64,000 bases of DNA from the NCBI GenBank assembly GCA_048265185.1, contig JBLXBZ010000002.1:685089-749088 (forward strand), read 5' to 3'. The notes under the pieces were generated by a model. That model was not told the DNA's origin, searched no databases, and saw nothing but the letters and a program-made list of their open reading frames with translations. Below, one piece after another: positions 55,424 to 64,000 of the stretch; the first letter of the stretch is position 1; every line of letters starts with the position of its first letter. Position numbers and translations under genes: made by a program. The stretch is from JBLXBZ01 sp048265185. GTDB taxonomy: Bacteria; Pseudomonadota; Alphaproteobacteria; Rhizobiales; Stappiaceae.

Positions 55424-56920
55424 ATGCGTACGATTGGTCACTATATTAACGGCGCCCACGTGGAGGGAACGTCAGGTCGTTTCGCCGATGTTTTCAATCC
55501 GGCGACGGGGGACGTGCAGGCGAAGGTGGCGCTGGCGAGTGGGAGCGAGCTTCGCGCCGCCGTAGAGAACGCGAAAGCCGCTCAGCCGGCTTGGGGCGCG
55601 ACCAACCCGCAGAAGCGAGCGCGCGTGTTGATGAAATTCGTTCAGCTTCTTCATAGAGATATGGATAAACTGGCCGAGGCGCTGTCATCTGAGCATGGCA
55701 AAACGCTGCCCGACGCCAAAGGCGATATTATTCGCGGCCTTGAAGTCGCTGAGTTTTGCATTGGCGCGCCGCATTTGATGAAAGGCGAATATTCTGAGGG
55801 CGCGGGGCCAGGAATTGACATGTATTCCATGCGCCAGCCGCTTGGCGTCGCCGCCGGCATTACGCCGTTCAACTTTCCCGCAATGATTCCCATGTGGAAA
55901 TTCTGCACGGCGATCGCCGCCGGCAATTCCTTCATTTTGAAGCCGTCCGAGCGTGATCCGTCCGTACCGATGATGTTGGGAGAGCTGATGTCGGAGGCTG
56001 GTTTGCCAGCTGGCGTTCTCAATGTCGTTAATGGGGACAAGGAAGCCGTCGACGGTATTTTGGATGATCCTGACATCGCCGCAGTTGGTTTCGTCGGCTC
56101 GACGCCCATCGCCCATTACGTTTATTCGCGCGGCTGCGCCAACGGCAAGCGCGTGCAATGTTTTGGCGGCGCGAAAAACCATATGATCATCATGCCGGAT
56201 GCGGATATGGATCAGGCGGCCGACGCTTTGATCGGCGCGGGCTATGGCGCCGCTGGCGAGCGTTGCATGGCGATTTCGGTTGCGGTTCCTGTGGGCGAGA
56301 CCACCGCGAACGCCTTGATTGAGAAACTGGCGCCCCGCGTGGAGGCGTTGAAGATCGGGCCTTATACGGCTGGGGATGACGTTGATTTTGGTCCACTGAT
56401 TACGCCTGAAGCGTTGGCGCGGGTGAAAGGGTTGGTTGACAAGGGCGTCGCCGATGGCGCGAAGCTCGTCGTAGATGGCCGGAATTTCTCACTTCAAGGG
56501 TATGAGAACGGCAACTTTATGGGCGGTTGCCTGTTCGATAACGTCACAAAAGAGATGGACATCTACAAGACTGAAATTTTCGGTCCGGTGCTTTCGGTTG
56601 TTCGCGCCAAAACCTATGAAGAGGCGCTTGATCTGCCGATGAGCCATGAATATGGCAATGGGGTTTCCATTTTCACGCGTGACGGCGATACGGCGCGCGA
56701 CTTCGCCTCGCGTATTAATATTGGCATGGTGGGCGTCAATGTGCCTATTCCTGTGCCGCTGGCCTATCACACTTTTGGCGGCTGGAAAGGCTCTGGCTTT
56801 GGCGATCTGAACCAGCATGGTCCAGACGGCTTCAAGTTTTACACGCGGACGAAAACGGTGACGTCGCGCTGGCCGTCGGGGTTGAAGGATGGAGCCGAGT
56901 TCTCCATTCCCACCATGTAA
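55424..56920 (+). CDS. mmsA: Methylmalonate-semialdehyde dehydrogenase (CoA-acylating)
   Basis: 498 residues. GHYINGAHVEGTSGRFADVFNPATG at the start (residues 5-29, in short: INGAHVEG, NPATGDV) and ITPFNFPAMIP near 145 are MmsA features. The catalytic Cys is in GERCMAIS near 285, and the KNHMIIMPDAD stretch precedes it. It turns methylmalonate or malonate semialdehyde plus CoA into propionyl-CoA or acetyl-CoA in valine and inositol breakdown. A GTGGAGG site precedes ATG 55424. A strong terminator follows. Confidence 0.95.
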   Translation: MRTIGHYINGAHVEGTSGRFADVFNPATGDVQAKVALASGSELRAAVENAKAAQPAWGATNPQKRARVLMKFVQLLHRDMDKLAEALSSEHGKTLPDAKGDIIRGLEVAEFCIGAPHLMKGEYSEGAGPGIDMYSMRQPLGVAAGITPFNFPAMIPMWKFCTAIAAGNSFILKPSERDPSVPMMLGELMSEAGLPAGVLNVVNGDKEAVDGILDDPDIAAVGFVGSTPIAHYVYSRGCANGKRVQCFGGAKNHMIIMPDADMDQAADALIGAGYGAAGERCMAISVAVPVGETTANALIEKLAPRVEALKIGPYTAGDDVDFGPLITPEALARVKGLVDKGVADGAKLVVDGRNFSLQGYENGNFMGGCLFDNVTKEMDIYKTEIFGPVLSVVRAKTYEEALDLPMSHEYGNGVSIFTRDGDTARDFASRINIGMVGVNVPIPVPLAYHTFGGWKGSGFGDLNQHGPDGFKFYTRTKTVTSRWPSGLKDGAEFSIPTM

Positions 56921-56950
56921 GCGAATGTCGTAAATTTCTTGCGTAAATAT

Positions 56951-56984
56951 ACGGCCCGATCAGCGAATTGATCGGGCCGTTTTA
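56951..56984. terminator. Terminator after mmsA
   Basis: ACGGCCCGATCA pairs with TGATCGGGCCGT around a six-base loop and ends in TTTTA. It lies between convergent genes and its 3' end touches the stop codon of the acyltransferase gene. Confidence 0.9.
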
Positions 56985-57638
56985 TTCGGCTCCGTATTTT
57001 TGGATGAAAGCGTCGATAGGCAGATTTCTGATGTCGGCCAGACTTGAGCGCAATTTGTCTCGCGACCAGTCCCACCACGCGATTTTCTGCAAGGAGTGGG
57101 CTTGTTCTTCCGTAAAGCGCCGCTTTATCTGTTTCGTGGGAACGCCGCCGACAATCGTGTAGGGAGCCACGTCCTTTGACACCACGGCGCCAGCGCCGAC
57201 GATTGCGCCAGTGCCGATATTCACCCCGGCTAAAATGGTCACGCCGTGACCGATCCATACGTCATGGCCGATCGTGACCCAATGATCCTTACGCCATTGG
57301 AAGAAATCGGCGTCGTCATCGCCCAGACCATAGGCGGACGCGCGATAGGTGAAATGGTGCTGGGACGCGCGCCAGGTCGGATGATTACCCGGGTTAATGC
57401 GAACGTCGTTGGCGATGGAGCAGAATTTTCCAATCGTTGTCCAGACCACGTCGCCGCGTTTGGTGATGTAGGAGTAATCTCCCATTTCGCATTGTGATAG
57501 GCAGGTTTGCGCCCCGACTTCTGTCCACTGTCCCAGATCGCAGTCAATAACGTTTGCGCTGGGGTGGACGCTTGGGGTTGTGCTGAGTTTTGGTTTTTCG
57601 TGTGGTTTCATTGAGGGGGGCGTTGGGGTGGTGTGCAT
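56982..57638 (-). CDS. Phosphonate metabolism hexapeptide-repeat acyltransferase (TIGR03308 type)
   Basis: 218 residues from ATG 57638, with GGAG nine bases upstream; later ATG 57611 has no ribosome site. The left-handed beta-helix of a hexapeptide transferase is clear, with the active His in [15 protein letters not shown] near 133. The stretches [29 protein letters not shown] (in short: [25 protein letters not shown]) and the C-terminal WWDW are marks of the family found in phosphonate gene clusters. It probably acetylates or otherwise acylates an aminophosphonate or related compound. It lies about 11 kb from phnX on the other side of the glycerol importer. Confidence 0.88.
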   Translation of the reverse strand: MHTTPTPPSMKPHEKPKLSTTPSVHPSANVIDCDLGQWTEVGAQTCLSQCEMGDYSYITKRGDVVWTTIGKFCSIANDVRINPGNHPTWRASQHHFTYRASAYGLGDDDADFFQWRKDHWVTIGHDVWIGHGVTILAGVNIGTGAIVGAGAVVSKDVAPYTIVGGVPTKQIKRRFTEEQAHSLQKIAWWDWSRDKLRSSLADIRNLPIDAFIQKYGAE

Positions 57639-57743
57639 GGGCGGGCTCCAGATCAAGGCGTTATGATTCATATATTGCAAGCTGAATTGTTTTCACACTA
57701 CAAGCTTTGAGCTTAAAAGCCTGAAGCAATATGAGAGTTCTAT

Positions 57744-58715
57744 ATGTTCAAGTTCTTGATAGTCGTGATGGCGGTTCTTGCGACGCCAGCGTTGGCGAAC
57801 GGGGCGCCGCCGCCTTTCTCGCTGGAAAAAGAAGCGGATCATGCGCTGACGGGGAAAATATGGTCTGTGCGAGAGCGGCAATTCATCTCCCCTGAAGCGT
57901 TGGCCGCGGCGCTGGGAGAGGCCCAATATGCGCTGCTTGGCGAAAAGCACACGAACCCTGATCATCATGCCTTGCAGGCTTGGGCTGTGGAGCAGGTTCT
58001 TGCGTCGGATCGACGCGTGCGCGTCGTTCTGGAAATGGTCCCACAAGGGTTTCAAGAAAAAATTGACGCTTATCTGGCGCAGGTTGGCTCCAATGCGGCG
58101 GGGTTTGGCGCGGCGGTGGAATGGGAGGCGCGGGGCTGGCCATCCTACGCGATGTATCAGCCGATCATGGAAGCGGCTTTTGCGCGTGAGGCGCCGCTTG
58201 TCGCCGGTGACGTATCCGTTGAGAAAAGGAAGCGCGTGGGCGCTGGCGGCTTGGATGATCTGGGGGATAAGGAAAGCGAGCGATTGAACCTCAAGGCTGG
58301 TTTGAGCCCTCAAGACGCCGCCGTAGTGGAGGATCTGCTGTTTGAAAGCCACTGCGCGCTTGTTCCGCGACAGGCGCTTCAGCCGATGAGGGACGTTCAG
58401 TTGTTGCGCGACGCCTCGTTGGCGGAGGCCATGTTGAGCGGCGGCGGCGACGAGAGAGCGGTTTTGATCGCAGGCGCTGGGCATGTGCGCGGCGATTTCG
58501 CCGTGCCGATGTATTTGCGCGCCCGTGCGCCTGAAGCGAGTATCGCAATTGTGGCGTTTGTCGAAGCTAGAGCTGAGAAAATGAACCCGGAGGATTATAT
58601 TCCCGCATCTTCAAAGCCGCGCGCCGTTTATGATTATATGTGGTTTACGCCTGCTGTTATTGAAGCTGATCCATGTATTGATCTAAAGAAACGCTTTGGC
58701 GCGAAAGCTAAATAG
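57744..58715 (+). CDS. ChaN/Tiki-superfamily haem-binding-like exported protein
   Basis: 323 residues. A signal peptide ends near TPALANG. ChaN-family motifs are LLGEKHTNPDHH near residue 67 and AGAGHVRGDFAVP near 245. It lacks a clear lipobox, so it is probably periplasmic rather than a lipoprotein. ChaN-like proteins have been linked to haem binding and iron uptake; the Tiki superfamily also contains metalloproteases. No haem genes are nearby. Its stop codon directly abuts that of the antiporter gene. Confidence 0.85.
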   Translation: MFKFLIVVMAVLATPALANGAPPPFSLEKEADHALTGKIWSVRERQFISPEALAAALGEAQYALLGEKHTNPDHHALQAWAVEQVLASDRRVRVVLEMVPQGFQEKIDAYLAQVGSNAAGFGAAVEWEARGWPSYAMYQPIMEAAFAREAPLVAGDVSVEKRKRVGAGGLDDLGDKESERLNLKAGLSPQDAAVVEDLLFESHCALVPRQALQPMRDVQLLRDASLAEAMLSGGGDERAVLIAGAGHVRGDFAVPMYLRARAPEASIAIVAFVEARAEKMNPEDYIPASSKPRAVYDYMWFTPAVIEADPCIDLKKRFGAKAK

Positions 58716-60656
58716 TCAGGCCTGGCCGCGTTCGGGGGCGCTGTTCTTTTCTTGATCGTTTTCGGCTGAGTTCACCGTCTTGTCCGAGAGCTCATTTGAT
58801 GTTCCATCCGCCTTTCCATTAGCCGTTTCTGGCGCGGATTTTTTGCGCGTCAGGCGGTTTTGCAGATAGCGGTAAGAGATTTTAGACAATGCGTTGATGT
58901 CTTTTCGAGAAAAGAAAAAGGGCAGATTCGGCTCCTGTTTTTCGATATGCTCAATGGCGAGGCCGACCTGTAGAATGTTGTGGCTCTCATCAATGGTGCG
59001 CACGACGAAATCCATCTCGCCATAGGACACCCGGTCGGCGGGTTCTATATCCTCTCCGAGACGCTCTTTCATATATGCGCCGATTGTTTGCGAGGATTCT
59101 CGTCCTGCGCGCTTGACCCCGTAAATGGCTTCCAGATCTGATAGCTTCGTTTGCGGGTCAAGGAGAAAGTCGCCGAATAGAGTGGGGTCATGAGCGCCCT
59201 CCGCCGGGCCGGCGAATAGAGCGTCAAGCACGGGGACTTGCCGTGAGGGAGTGAGGATATAAACGTGGTCGTCGGCTTGAAGCCTGCCGGCCGCTTGAGG
59301 TCGTAGAGAGAGGCCGCCGCGCAGAATGAGGGACGGTCTGCTCCAGCGCGGCACGCGGTCTCCGCGTGCGACCCGGCTTTTCGGATGGACGCGGTAAGCC
59401 ACCAGTTCATATCCAATGCCGCCGGGCAATTCTAGCTCAACACGTTCTACCGGTCCGTGCTTTGCGGGGACGGTGAGTTTCAACCAGTTAGCGACCGGCC
59501 GCAGGGTCCATCCCTGCAAAACCAGTGAAACAAGCACAATCAGGAAAACGGTGTTGAAGATCGCCTGACCATTTTCCAGCCCGCTGACTAGGGGCAGAAT
59601 CGCGAGCAAAATGGAGACGGCGCCGCGCAGGCCCACCCAGGAAATGAACGCGGTCTCCGCTCGGCTGAAGTCGAAGGGCAGCAGACACAGCCATACGGCG
59701 AAAGGTCGCGCGAGGAAAATCAGGATGGCGGCGAGGGCCAGACTGGAGAGCGCCACATGGCCGAACTGCGAGGGAGCGGCCAGTAAGCCCAAGGTCAGGA
59801 ACATGCCAATTTGACTGAGCCAGGTTAAACCAGCCTGAAACCGCTTTAAGACGGGTTGTTGGCGGATGTGCACATTGCCGCATAAAATTCCCGCTACATA
59901 GACGGCGAGGAAGCCGCTGCCGCCGAGTATGGAGGTGGCGGCGAAAAGGGTGAGCGCCAGTGATAGCACCAAAATTGGATAGAGGGCGCTCTCCAGTTGA
60001 ATGCGATTGACGATCTGCACAATGGTGTAGCCGCCGGCCAGCCCCATGATCAGGCCCACGCTCATCTGGGTGGAGAAGGAAATGAGCAACGAGAGCGCGT
60101 CGGGAATTTGGCTGCCGGCGACGGCTGCGAGGCTCACGAGGGTCATCGCCAGAAAAATCGCCATGGGATCGTTGGAGCCGGATTCGACCTCCAATGTCGC
60201 CGAGACCATTTCGCGAAGATTAACGCCTCCGACCCGCAAAAGGAAAAACACCGCCGCCGCGTCGGTGGAGCCGACGATAGCGCCCAGAAGAAGACTTTCC
60301 AGCCAGTTCCAGCCATTTATGTAATGGGCGGCCGCGCCGACCAGACCTGCCGTTAGCGCGACGCCGAATGTCGCCAGAACAAGAGCGGGCCCCGCCGCCA
60401 GCCGCAGGGTCGAGAGACGGGTGCGAAAACCGGAGTCGAACAGGATGATCGCCAATGCGACTGAGCCTATGAAATAGGCCGTCGAAGCGTCTTCGAATTC
60501 AATACCACCCAGACCATCTTCGCCAGCAGCCAGGCCGACCAGGAGAAATACAAGAAGAAGAGGAGCGCCAATACGAAAACTGACAAGACTTGTGAATACC
60601 GACAGAGCCACAAGCCCGGCCGCGATTAGAATCACCAGATTCATTATCTCGAGCAT
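58716..60656 (-). CDS. K+/H+ antiporter (CvrA/NhaP2-like)
   Basis: 646 residues. About thirteen hydrophobic helices fill residues 1-400, with the transport-site stretches GSTDAAAVFFLL near 145 and LEVESGSNDPMAIF near 170 typical of CPA1 antiporters. A TrkA_C domain follows (about 405-490), then a soluble region with DFVVRTIDESHNILQVG near 575, as in CvrA. A hydrophilic tail rich in Lys, Asn and Glu ends the protein. It exchanges cytoplasmic K+ (perhaps Na+) for protons, aiding osmotic and pH adaptation. ATG 60644 is an alternative start. Confidence 0.93.
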   Translation of the reverse strand: MLEIMNLVILIAAGLVALSVFTSLVSFRIGAPLLLVFLLVGLAAGEDGLGGIEFEDASTAYFIGSVALAIILFDSGFRTRLSTLRLAAGPALVLATFGVALTAGLVGAAAHYINGWNWLESLLLGAIVGSTDAAAVFFLLRVGGVNLREMVSATLEVESGSNDPMAIFLAMTLVSLAAVAGSQIPDALSLLISFSTQMSVGLIMGLAGGYTIVQIVNRIQLESALYPILVLSLALTLFAATSILGGSGFLAVYVAGILCGNVHIRQQPVLKRFQAGLTWLSQIGMFLTLGLLAAPSQFGHVALSSLALAAILIFLARPFAVWLCLLPFDFSRAETAFISWVGLRGAVSILLAILPLVSGLENGQAIFNTVFLIVLVSLVLQGWTLRPVANWLKLTVPAKHGPVERVELELPGGIGYELVAYRVHPKSRVARGDRVPRWSRPSLILRGGLSLRPQAAGRLQADDHVYILTPSRQVPVLDALFAGPAEGAHDPTLFGDFLLDPQTKLSDLEAIYGVKRAGRESSQTIGAYMKERLGEDIEPADRVSYGEMDFVVRTIDESHNILQVGLAIEHIEKQEPNLPFFFSRKDINALSKISYRYLQNRLTRKKSAPETANGKADGTSNELSDKTVNSAENDQEKNSAPERGQA

Positions 60657-60839
60657 GATTGGACGTCCGCCGCTCCTGTTTTTTCGCCGCGCTTGAAAAA
60701 GGCCGCTAGCTTATTGAGGGAGAGCGTTACTCTAGCATTCAAAAACTTCTCTAAGCTTAACAAATTGGAAAAATCGTCGCTTTTGGCGGAACCCAAAAGA
60801 GATTCCGCCAAAAAAATACTTCAAAATATGCACCGCCGA

Positions 60840-61976
60840 TCAAGCGGCGTGCAAGCGAGGGGCCACGCCCATGTTTGACGCTTCGTTCAAAAACAGGCGA
60901 CCAAAGCGGTTTTTCAAAAAACTTGCGAGGGGAATGTCTTCCTGACGAATGAATCCTGTGGCGGAGATCTCGCCGGCGCGCATGAGATCAATCGCCGTGC
61001 AGACGCCGGCTGAGGTGGATATTTGAATCGCGCTCCAGCTTTCGCCGGCGATTTCACGCGCATGAACCTGATAAATCGCAGAAGCTTCAGTTAAACTGTC
61101 GTCAGTCGCGTTTTCAAGAACGCCTTTCGCCGTGAGAAACACCAGCACGATGTCTTGCTTGGTTCGGGGCAAGGCGGTTTCGAAAATTTCGCACATAAGA
61201 TCTTGCCGTTTTTTCAAGCCAAGATCCTGAAGCAATAGGCGTAAAATATCGCGGTGACCGGGATAGCGAATGGTGAGGTAGCGCAAATTCTCCACCTTGC
61301 CCGCTAATGTTTCGCTAAGGGAGCCAAGGCCTCCGGAGGTGTTGAAGGCTTCATAATTGGCGCCGTCAAGGGCGAATGTCTCGTAGCCGTCAAGCGGCTC
61401 CACAAATACGGGCGCGCCGCCGACAATGGCTTCGCATGGATTGCAATATTCGTTGATCAATCCTTCCGTCGACCATGTGAGATTATATTTTAGCGCGTTG
61501 GTGGGGTAGCGGGGAAGGGCGCCCACGCGCAGGGTCAAGCTTTCCAACCGTTCAAACTTTTGCGCGAGGTCATGTCCTGCTATGGAGACAAATCCCGGCG
61601 CCAAGCCGCATTGGGGAGCGAAGGCTGTTTGCGCGCCTTCAGCCAAACCTTTAACGAGCTTTGTCGAGGCCACGTCTTCCGTCAGATCGAAATAATGGGC
61701 TTTGGCGCGCTTGGCGGCCCGGGCGATCACGGGGGTGAGGAAAAATGGCGCCGCGGAGAGCACTGCCTGCTCGCCGTTCAGAGCTTTGACCAAGGCTTCT
61801 TCGTCAGAGACGTCCAGCTTTAGCGCTTTCACGCCGCCCCGCGCCGCCGCTTTTAGAGCGCGCTCGTTCTGATCGGCGATCGTGACGCGATAGTCGCCTG
61901 AGTTATTTAAAAGAGCGGCAATCATACGCCCTATTTTCCCCGCGCCGATGATCGTGATGTTCCAGCTGTTGCTCAT
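60840..61976 (-). CDS. Saccharopine dehydrogenase family oxidoreductase
   Basis: 378 residues from ATG 61976 ([13 protein letters not shown]), with GGAGGGG upstream. The nucleotide-binding loop is IGAGKIGRM at residues 9-17; [19 protein letters not shown] lies near 135 and the C-terminal saccharopine dehydrogenase domain is complete. It may be an L-lysine or L-saccharopine dehydrogenase, or lysine 6-dehydrogenase-like, in lysine breakdown. The Lrp-type regulator upstream on the same strand (133 bases) supports an amino-acid role. The precise substrate is not decided by the sequence. Confidence 0.87.
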   Translation of the reverse strand: MSNSWNITIIGAGKIGRMIAALLNNSGDYRVTIADQNERALKAAARGGVKALKLDVSDEEALVKALNGEQAVLSAAPFFLTPVIARAAKRAKAHYFDLTEDVASTKLVKGLAEGAQTAFAPQCGLAPGFVSIAGHDLAQKFERLESLTLRVGALPRYPTNALKYNLTWSTEGLINEYCNPCEAIVGGAPVFVEPLDGYETFALDGANYEAFNTSGGLGSLSETLAGKVENLRYLTIRYPGHRDILRLLLQDLGLKKRQDLMCEIFETALPRTKQDIVLVFLTAKGVLENATDDSLTEASAIYQVHAREIAGESWSAIQISTSAGVCTAIDLMRAGEISATGFIRQEDIPLASFLKNRFGRLFLNEASNMGVAPRLHAA

Positions 61977-62109
61977 TATCCCCTCCGAAGTTGGATTTGC
62001 GCCAAGGATACCTCTGAGCAATGTCACATGTTAGCTGTCATAATAGCGGAAACGGGGTTTATATTTGATATATTGTCGGCAATGTGAGCAAAATGAATGA
62101 CGATGGGCG

Positions 62110-62565
62110 CTAACGCCTCAATTGGTGGCGGCGATCAAATTTACGCGCCAGAACGATTGAGGAGCGGGAGCGCTGAATTCCCGGGATGGCGGCGATATCG
62201 TCGAGAACCTCGTCAAGGTCGTCCAGACGCGGCGCCTCCACCACGAGGTAGAGGTCAAATTCGCCGGAGACAGCGAGACAGGCGCGGATTTCGGGGAATG
62301 TTTCAAGTTTTTGAATCATTGCGCGAGACTGTTTTTGCTCAACCGCCAGCATGACAAGGGCTTGAACGTGTTCGCCGTCTTCCGGGTTAGCCAGAAGGGC
62401 GGCGTAGCCGGTGATGACGCCATTTTTTTCAAGGCGCGCGATCCGTTCATGCACTGTTGAGCGGGCGACGCCTAATTTTCGCGCGATGGAGGAGGTGGGC
62501 TCTCGTGCGTTACTTTGCAGAATGGCAATCAGCTTGCGGTCAAGATCATCACCGAGCGCGCGCAT
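62110..62565 (-). CDS. Lrp/AsnC family transcriptional regulator
   Basis: 151 residues. Helix-turn-helix at about 8-60 (LDRKLIAILQSNAREPTSSIARKLGVARSTVHERIARLE; in short SIARKLGVARSTVHERI), followed by the RAM effector domain with SGEFDLYLVVEAP near 108. A GGAG site precedes the ATG. It lies upstream of the saccharopine dehydrogenase gene and is its likely regulator, sensing lysine or another amino acid. Confidence 0.94.
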   Translation of the reverse strand: MRALGDDLDRKLIAILQSNAREPTSSIARKLGVARSTVHERIARLEKNGVITGYAALLANPEDGEHVQALVMLAVEQKQSRAMIQKLETFPEIRACLAVSGEFDLYLVVEAPRLDDLDEVLDDIAAIPGIQRSRSSIVLARKFDRRHQLRR

Positions 62566-62895
62566 ATATAACTCCGTTGCATCACCATGAATCCGGCAAT
62601 TCGTCAGATCTTTTAACGCATATCAACCTGAAGAAGTAAATGAGGGTGGGGGGAACTAACTACCGGGCCGAAAAGGTTCAGGCGGTGACAATTCCTATGT
62701 CTGAAACTCGATCTCATTCTGGCTAGGAACCGAAACAAAGCCATACATTATGGTTTGTTTGGACTTTCCAGGTTCAAAAATCTCAACTGAATACACCCCG
62801 CCAAAAGTGCTTTTGTAAAGCGAGTTTGCAATTTAAAGTTTTGTTTCTTAAGGTCCTATCGAATTATGATGAATTGCGAAGTTGGACCTTGCTAG
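62566..62895. other. AT-rich intergenic region at the edge of an accessory block
   Basis: 330 bases with lower GC than the rest of the window. It holds a possible gene remnant on the minus strand (62695-62832) and a hairpin, AAACAAA-g-CCATA-cat-TATGG-TTTGTTT, at 62733-62760. No tRNA, att core or integrase was seen. Confidence 0.4.
62695..62832 (-). pseudogene. Possible C-terminal remnant of an unidentified protein
   Basis: Open frame of 45 codons on the minus strand, bounded by TAA at 62833-62835 and TAG at 62695-62697, with no ATG. Its translation looks protein-like (SLYKSTFGGVYSVEIFEPGK, then IMYGFVSVPSQNEIEFQT). It may be the end of a gene whose 5' part was lost. The hairpin at 62733-62760 lies inside it. 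Weak evidence. Confidence 0.3.
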
Positions 62896-63939
62896 ATGCT
62901 TGCATTCCTTGAACCGCTCTATATTGAATCTCTCTCTGATCCGGTGACGAAGTTCTTTTTCTGGATCATGGCGTCGATCTTTGCAGTGGGCCTACTTCTA
63001 CGTTTCTCTCCTCATCGTGTCTCTCAAAGCATTTCTGCCGCGGCCCCAAACATTCTTACGACATTCGGCATTCTGGGGACCTTCCTTGGTATCGCAACTG
63101 GCCTACTGAACTTTGACGTATCTGACATCGATGCCTCGGTGCCCGATCTACTTGCCGGTCTGAAGATTGCCTTCTTAACCAGTATTATTGGTATTTCCGC
63201 ATCGCTGACACTTAAAATTCTACAACTCATCATTCCAGTTCGGAGCACAAACTCCGTCACTTCGCCCGATGATATTCTCGCGGTCTTAGAGGGTATCCGC
63301 ACCGATGCAGGAGACTTCGCGAAACTCAACCAACAAGGTCTTGCGAGTATCCAGACCGCAATTGCTTCTGACGCCAGCGATAGCTTGCTATCTCAAGTTC
63401 AAAAGCTTCGAACTGAAGAGAAAGACGCCCAAGAGCGACTTATTGCGGAATTTCGCGATTTTGCAAAGCACATGGCCGAGAATAATCAGAAGGCGCTTAT
63501 CGAAGCGCTTAAAGAGGTTATCAGTGATTTCAACGCCAACTTGACCGAGCAGTTCGGAGAAAACTTCAAAGAACTTAATATCGCCGTTCATAAGTTGGTG
63601 GAGTGGCAAGATAAATATCGCGAGCATATTGAAACTCTCGAAGTCCATATCGAAACGGCGTTGAACGCTCTTGAGAAATCTCGCGACGCCCTTCAAGCGG
63701 TTGAGCAGCATACTTCCGCAATTCCTGAGGCCATCAAACCACTTCCAACATTGATGGAAGGTCTAAACGCGCAGATCAGAGTTCTTGACCAGCATATGGA
63801 GAGCCTTGCGACGCTACGAACGCAGGCGCTAGAAGCTTTCCCTGTTGTTGAGGAGAACCTCAATAAGATCACGAATAAGCTGAGCGAGCATGTATCGATT
63901 TCGATCGACAAGTCGACCGAGGCTGACGTGCTCCCCTGA
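62896..63939 (+). CDS. MotA/TolQ/ExbB-type protein, ZorA-like (Zorya defence), apparently truncated
   Basis: 347 residues. The proton-channel part spans residues about 18-112: an N-terminal helix, then TTFGILGTFLGIATGL at 55-70 and LLAGLKIAFLTSIIGISASL at 85-104, the MotA/ExbB motifs. Residues about 150-330 form a long coiled coil. This is the ZorA design: a MotA-like channel with a helical tail reaching into the cytoplasm, acting with ZorB against phages. ZorA proteins are usually much longer. Here the chain stops after STEADVLP within the coiled-coil region. Codon use differs from the core genes. The partner genes would lie beyond the window. Confidence 0.6.
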   Translation: MLAFLEPLYIESLSDPVTKFFFWIMASIFAVGLLLRFSPHRVSQSISAAAPNILTTFGILGTFLGIATGLLNFDVSDIDASVPDLLAGLKIAFLTSIIGISASLTLKILQLIIPVRSTNSVTSPDDILAVLEGIRTDAGDFAKLNQQGLASIQTAIASDASDSLLSQVQKLRTEEKDAQERLIAEFRDFAKHMAENNQKALIEALKEVISDFNANLTEQFGENFKELNIAVHKLVEWQDKYREHIETLEVHIETALNALEKSRDALQAVEQHTSAIPEAIKPLPTLMEGLNAQIRVLDQHMESLATLRTQALEAFPVVEENLNKITNKLSEHVSISIDKSTEADVLP

Positions 63940-64000
63940 ATGTACCCAATCATAGGCTAGCGCTGTTCAAGTTATGGTCCATTCGGGACCGGGTTGCAAA
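63924..64000. mobile_element. Possible end of an insertion sequence
   Basis: The early stop of the ZorA-like gene falls in TGACGTGCTCCCCTGA at 63924-63939. Sequences beginning TGA followed by pyrimidine-rich words are common at IS3-family ends, and the coding character is lost from here. Only 77 bases are visible, with no transposase, so this is a guess. Confidence 0.25.

Noticed and set aside
57693..58484. 263-codon frame antisense to the ChaN-like gene
   Set aside because: The sense gene has a signal peptide and conserved His motifs; the antisense product is Arg/Gln-rich without motifs.
58713..58718. Directly abutting stop codons of two convergent genes
   Set aside because: Compact convergent ends occur by chance; no shared terminator or functional meaning is visible.
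60781..60810. Inverted repeat TTTTGGCGGAA / TTCCGCC as a terminator after the saccharopine dehydrogenase gene
   Set aside because: Neither strand has a T-tract following the stem; kept only as an unexplained inverted repeat.
1..64000. Search by eye for CRISPR arrays, tRNA or rRNA genes and complete IS elements
   Set aside because: No evenly spaced long repeats, tRNA-like folds with CCA ends, or transposase genes were found.

Overview
The window looks like a chromosomal segment of an alphaproteobacterium, most likely Hyphomicrobiales (Rhizobiales). The evidence is a fused trpE(G) anthranilate synthase with a trp attenuator, a rhizobial-type glpD-glpSTPQ-V glycerol/glycerol-3-phosphate uptake operon, many Dpp/Opp and Liv type ABC importers, and class III cyclases of rhizobial type. 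No rRNA, tRNA, CRISPR array or complete mobile element was seen.

Layout. (1) 1-5794: the tail of an unknown gene, then a five-gene minus-strand operon for a surface glycan: two MurG-like GT-B enzymes, two GT4 enzymes and a NodB-like deacetylase. (2) 6018-11570: a divergent plus-strand set with an odd ABC exporter whose nucleotide-binding domain is degenerate, a lone cyclic-nucleotide-binding domain, a metallo-beta-lactamase-fold hydrolase and a membrane adenylate cyclase. Together (1) and (2) look like a cyclic-nucleotide-controlled glycan synthesis/export module and are the best candidate here for an undescribed system. (3) 11639-15086: an SDR dehydrogenase, ilvD and a small exported protein. 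(4) 15421-20121: a complete Liv-type importer. (5) 20178-22533: trpE(G) with a leader peptide (Trp-Trp) and a complete attenuator. (6) 22588-32622: an aspartoacylase-like enzyme, an ArgE deacetylase, a LysR regulator, a Dpp-type importer and an N-formylglutamate amidohydrolase, reading as an N-acyl amino acid or peptide uptake and deacylation locus. (7) 32624-39993: a Mak-like sugar kinase that lacks the ROK zinc cysteines and a second Opp-type importer, with a lytic transglycosylase gene lying between its permease and binding-protein genes on the other strand. (8) 40452-42349: a single-span membrane protein and a pirin.

(9) 42602-46145: phosphonate monoester hydrolase, FAD oxidoreductase and PhnX, with a possible Pho box. 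(10) 46398-54095: the glycerol/G3P importer and glpD, preceded by four CGAA repeats at exactly 11 bp period that look like a DeoR/GlpR operator. (11) 54378-62565: a LysR regulator with mmsA, a phosphonate-type hexapeptide acyltransferase, a ChaN-like protein, a K+/H+ antiporter, a saccharopine-dehydrogenase-family enzyme and an Lrp regulator. (12) 62566-64000: a compositionally different end with a gene remnant and a ZorA-like (Zorya defence) gene that stops early at what may be an IS end.

How genes may work together: the phosphonate genes on either side of the glycerol importer suggest use of glyceryl-phosphonate esters (phosphonolipid head groups). The esters would be imported, cleaved to glycerol and aminoethylphosphonate, oxidised to phosphonoacetaldehyde and hydrolysed by PhnX to acetaldehyde and phosphate. 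This is inference from gene content.
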